Part shown: positions 62,640 through 64,000 of the stretch, one piece after another
Layout of the letters: each line of letters starts with the position of its first letter
Numbering within the stretch: position 1 is the first letter of the stretch
NCBI GenBank assembly: GCA_943367755.1
Contig: CALRKB020000017.1
Span: 14,171-78,170 of the forward strand
Direction of reading: 5' to 3'
From: PCC-6802 sp943367755
Lineage (GTDB): Bacteria > Cyanobacteriota > Cyanobacteriia > Pseudanabaenales > Pseudanabaenaceae
Length of the DNA stretch: 64,000 bases
Notes under the pieces: generated by a model
Databases searched by the model: none
What the model was told of the DNA's origin: nothing
The model's input: only the letters and a program-made list of their open reading frames with translations
Position numbers and translations under genes: made by a program

Positions 62640-62958
62640 CTTCATACCCAGTGCGATTAAGTCTTACCGTTCCGAATATCGACTCTAGATAGCGCCCTCG
62701 TTCACGCTTGTAGGGTAAAACCTTCCCTTTACTATTGACTACGGTAATCGATGATTCTCCAGGTCCCCTCTCGTCCAGGTGCCCCTGCAACAGTAACCGC
62801 ATCACCTCGATCCCATCTGTCTTGATCGTGGTTTCGAGTTCACTGTGCGTTAACTGGTGACTTCCTATCGACGACAGCTTCGTGACCAGTGCATCGAACG
62901 AGATTCGTGCTGGTTCATAAGGATTCTCAAGCTCAACGCAATGTGCTTCAATTTCCAT
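62640..62958 (-). pseudogene. ISKra4-family transposase, N-terminal relic
   Basis: From ATG 62958 leftward about 106 codons show the ISKra4 N-terminal pattern: IKTDGIEVMRLLLQGHLDERG, VVNSKGKVLPYKRERGRYL and ESIFGTVRLNRTGYEA. Homology then ends at the junction with the IS200-like transposase, and the frame continues only as antisense to it. The catalytic core is missing, so this is a truncated element. Confidence 0.8.
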
Positions 62959-62978
62959 AGGGGGCCTCTCCTGGCAAA

Positions 62979-63003
62979 CATATGACTTTCCTTATCTCAT
63001 ATG
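62979..63003. repeat. Inverted repeat upstream of ISKra4 relic
   Basis: CATATGA and TCATATG lie 11 bases apart just upstream of the transposase start. They could be part of the element's leader or a protein-binding site. The following bases to 63244 contain no recognised gene. Confidence 0.35.
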
Positions 63004-63244
63004 TTCCTTGATGATCCCCTTTCTCCCACAATTTATCCTCGGAACTCTTTGTTGTTGCGTTGCTAGAAAGAGCCACACCCATCTCAGATATCCTTTTGCA
63101 AGGTGGAAAGCTTTCCTCGTATCACTACTTCTATATCACTACCCGAAATATTGCGGTTTTCATTGGAGTGAAGTACATCTTGGCATCTACAACGCTTGTA
63201 CAGCATGGCTCCTGGCGTACCTCATTCGTCCCGAAACCGCTATA

Positions 63245-64000
63245 TTAGGGATCAGGACAGTCGCCTGTGAAATTTCTTCCCCTTCCTAAATCAGAATCTG
63301 GTGATACTTCCTGCACTTTATTTTCAAACCCACCATATGCATTCATTTGAGCTTTATTAGCAACGTGGCAAAAACTATCACCGATATAAGTAGGAATACC
63401 GTCCCCATACATCCGAAAGACCTCTGGATAATTAGAGCGTTTAAAAAAGCCGTTAGGCCATACGCAATCACCAGTCTCTGTTCCATTGAGGTTTAAACTA
63501 CCTACCTCCCGAACCATTCCAAATCCGCCAAAGGCCTTTATTTGGTCTTCATTCTGAACGTGGCAATAAAGGTCGGGTCTGTACACAAAATAAACTTCGG
63601 GACGGTTTTGCTGCTTATAAAATCCGCTCTGCCGGTCTTCTGAAGAAGGAGGAGTGGCAGCAGCAGTAGGGCTGGGTCTGGGTTGTGGTGATGGGCTGGG
63701 TAAGGTCGAAGCGATTGGTTGAGGTGGAAAGCGAAAGACAATATCTCCGCGATCGAGGTCAGCCTCACGAATTTTTCCGTACTGTGGAGACTGGCGGTTT
63801 TGGGTATATCCTGGCACCGTTTGTGGAAGATAAACCCCAAGCTCACTTCCTGTAACATATCCGTCTCCGTTGAAATCGGCAGCTCCTTCAATAGCTCTGA
63901 TAAAAAGAGGAGTGAAAACACTCTTGGCAGGAACTTCTTCGCCAGCATCTCCAGCCGTTAGAAACTGGCGGACTGGTTTATCCGTGATAGTTCGTATGTA
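63245..64000 (-). CDS. Caspase-family (orthocaspase-like) protein, C-terminal part
   Basis: The frame is open to the right edge, so the gene's 5' end and catalytic p20 domain lie outside. The visible 251 residues start with TDKPVRQFLTAGDAGEEVPA, SVFTPLFIRAIEGAADFNGDGYVTGSELGVYL and QYGKIREADLDRGDIVF, the segment that follows the caspase domain in cyanobacterial peptidase C14 proteins. FNGDGYVTGSE resembles an EF-hand calcium loop. A Pro/Ser-rich linker and two copies of a roughly 45-residue unit follow (63503-63625 and 63305-63451), with FYKQQNRPEVYFVY/FFKRSNYPEVFRMY and CHVxNxxQxxAxGGF. The repeat's role is unknown. Confidence 0.82.
   Translation of the reverse strand, partial: YIRTITDKPVRQFLTAGDAGEEVPAKSVFTPLFIRAIEGAADFNGDGYVTGSELGVYLPQTVPGYTQNRQSPQYGKIREADLDRGDIVFRFPPQPIASTLPSPSPQPRPSPTAAATPPSSEDRQSGFYKQQNRPEVYFVYRPDLYCHVQNEDQIKAFGGFGMVREVGSLNLNGTETGDCVWPNGFFKRSNYPEVFRMYGDGIPTYIGDSFCHVANKAQMNAYGGFENKVQEVSPDSDLGRGRNFTGDCPDP

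Noticed and set aside
62401..62958. A complete 185-residue minus-strand gene
   Set aside because: Only the first roughly 106 codons match ISKra4 transposase; the rest is antisense to the IS200-like transposase.
63008..63289. Plus-strand 93-residue cysteine- and tyrosine-rich frame
   Set aside because: No ribosome site or family pattern, and it overlaps the end of the caspase-family gene in antisense.
1..64000. CRISPR array, tRNA or rRNA genes
   Set aside because: Reading the intergenic stretches showed no regularly spaced repeats, cloverleaf-like sequences or rRNA words; a covariance search could still find a divergent tRNA.
60950..64000. Prophage or defence island at the right end
   Set aside because: Only toxin-antitoxin and insertion-sequence relics and a caspase-like protein are seen; no phage structural, integrase or restriction genes are present.

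Overview
The window looks like chromosomal DNA of a cyanobacterium. The HIP1-type octamer GCGATCGC recurs through most genes. Several products are photosynthesis- or cyanobacterium-linked: Ycf54, homogentisate phytyltransferase, a cyanobacterial-type MnmA and SSB, a GET3/ArsA ATPase with an alpha-crystallin tail, an NlpC/P60 endopeptidase of the AvPCP type, Uma2 and Rpn nuclease-fold proteins, and an orthocaspase-like protein. The genus cannot be told from the sequence alone. I saw no rRNA, tRNA or CRISPR array.

Layout. 1-2.1 kb: a DUF4238 gene cut by the left edge, an AdoMet-decarboxylase-like orphan and a GNAT acetyltransferase, separated by non-coding DNA with attC-like dyads. 2.1-7.2 kb: a leftward ABC-exporter operon (ATPase, small membrane protein, FtsX-type permease, HlyD adaptor). 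7.4-12 kb: MOSC protein, a minimal lipoxygenase, gluconokinase and a membrane protein. 12-24 kb: housekeeping genes, namely pnp, an alpha/beta hydrolase, ycf54, a pentapeptide protein, lpxB, a C-terminal processing protease, an Rrf2 regulator beside cysK, rsmH, gmhB, and ureE-ureF.

24.4-38.1 kb: a leftward signalling island of five large proteins (REC-GGDEF-EAL, REC-kinase, REC-PAS-kinase-REC-Hpt, GAF-PASx4-kinase-REC, CBSx4-GAF-PASx4-kinase-REC). Four of them form a tightly packed operon, and three begin with near-identical receiver domains. It probably forms a phosphorelay that ends in cyclic-di-GMP turnover.

38.3-48.4 kb: thiO, a secreted protein, the GET3/ArsA ATPase, a mnmA-livF-Rpn-phytyltransferase run, Uma2, NlpC/P60, sixA and purS-purQ. 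48.7-58.4 kb: a long pentapeptide protein, larC split by a -1 frameshift at an A9 run, ssb, a CDF metal exporter, a membrane-anchored nuclease-fold protein, a PIN toxin-antitoxin pair, PPK2, an AI-2E-family permease and a 617-residue membrane protein with an internal duplication.

58.9-64 kb: accessory DNA. It holds a tyrosine-phenol-lyase-like gene that is GC-rich and lacks HIP1 octamers, an MBL-fold protein, a second PIN/DUF2281 pair, abutting relics of an IS200-like (REP-associated) transposase and an ISKra4 transposase, and the C-terminal part of a caspase-family protein cut by the right edge.

The observations most worth following are the frameshifted larC, the roughly 470-residue lipoxygenase with all five iron ligands, the signalling island with recent internal duplications, the AdoMetDC-like orphan with an altered self-processing site, and the probably transferred tyrosine phenol-lyase.
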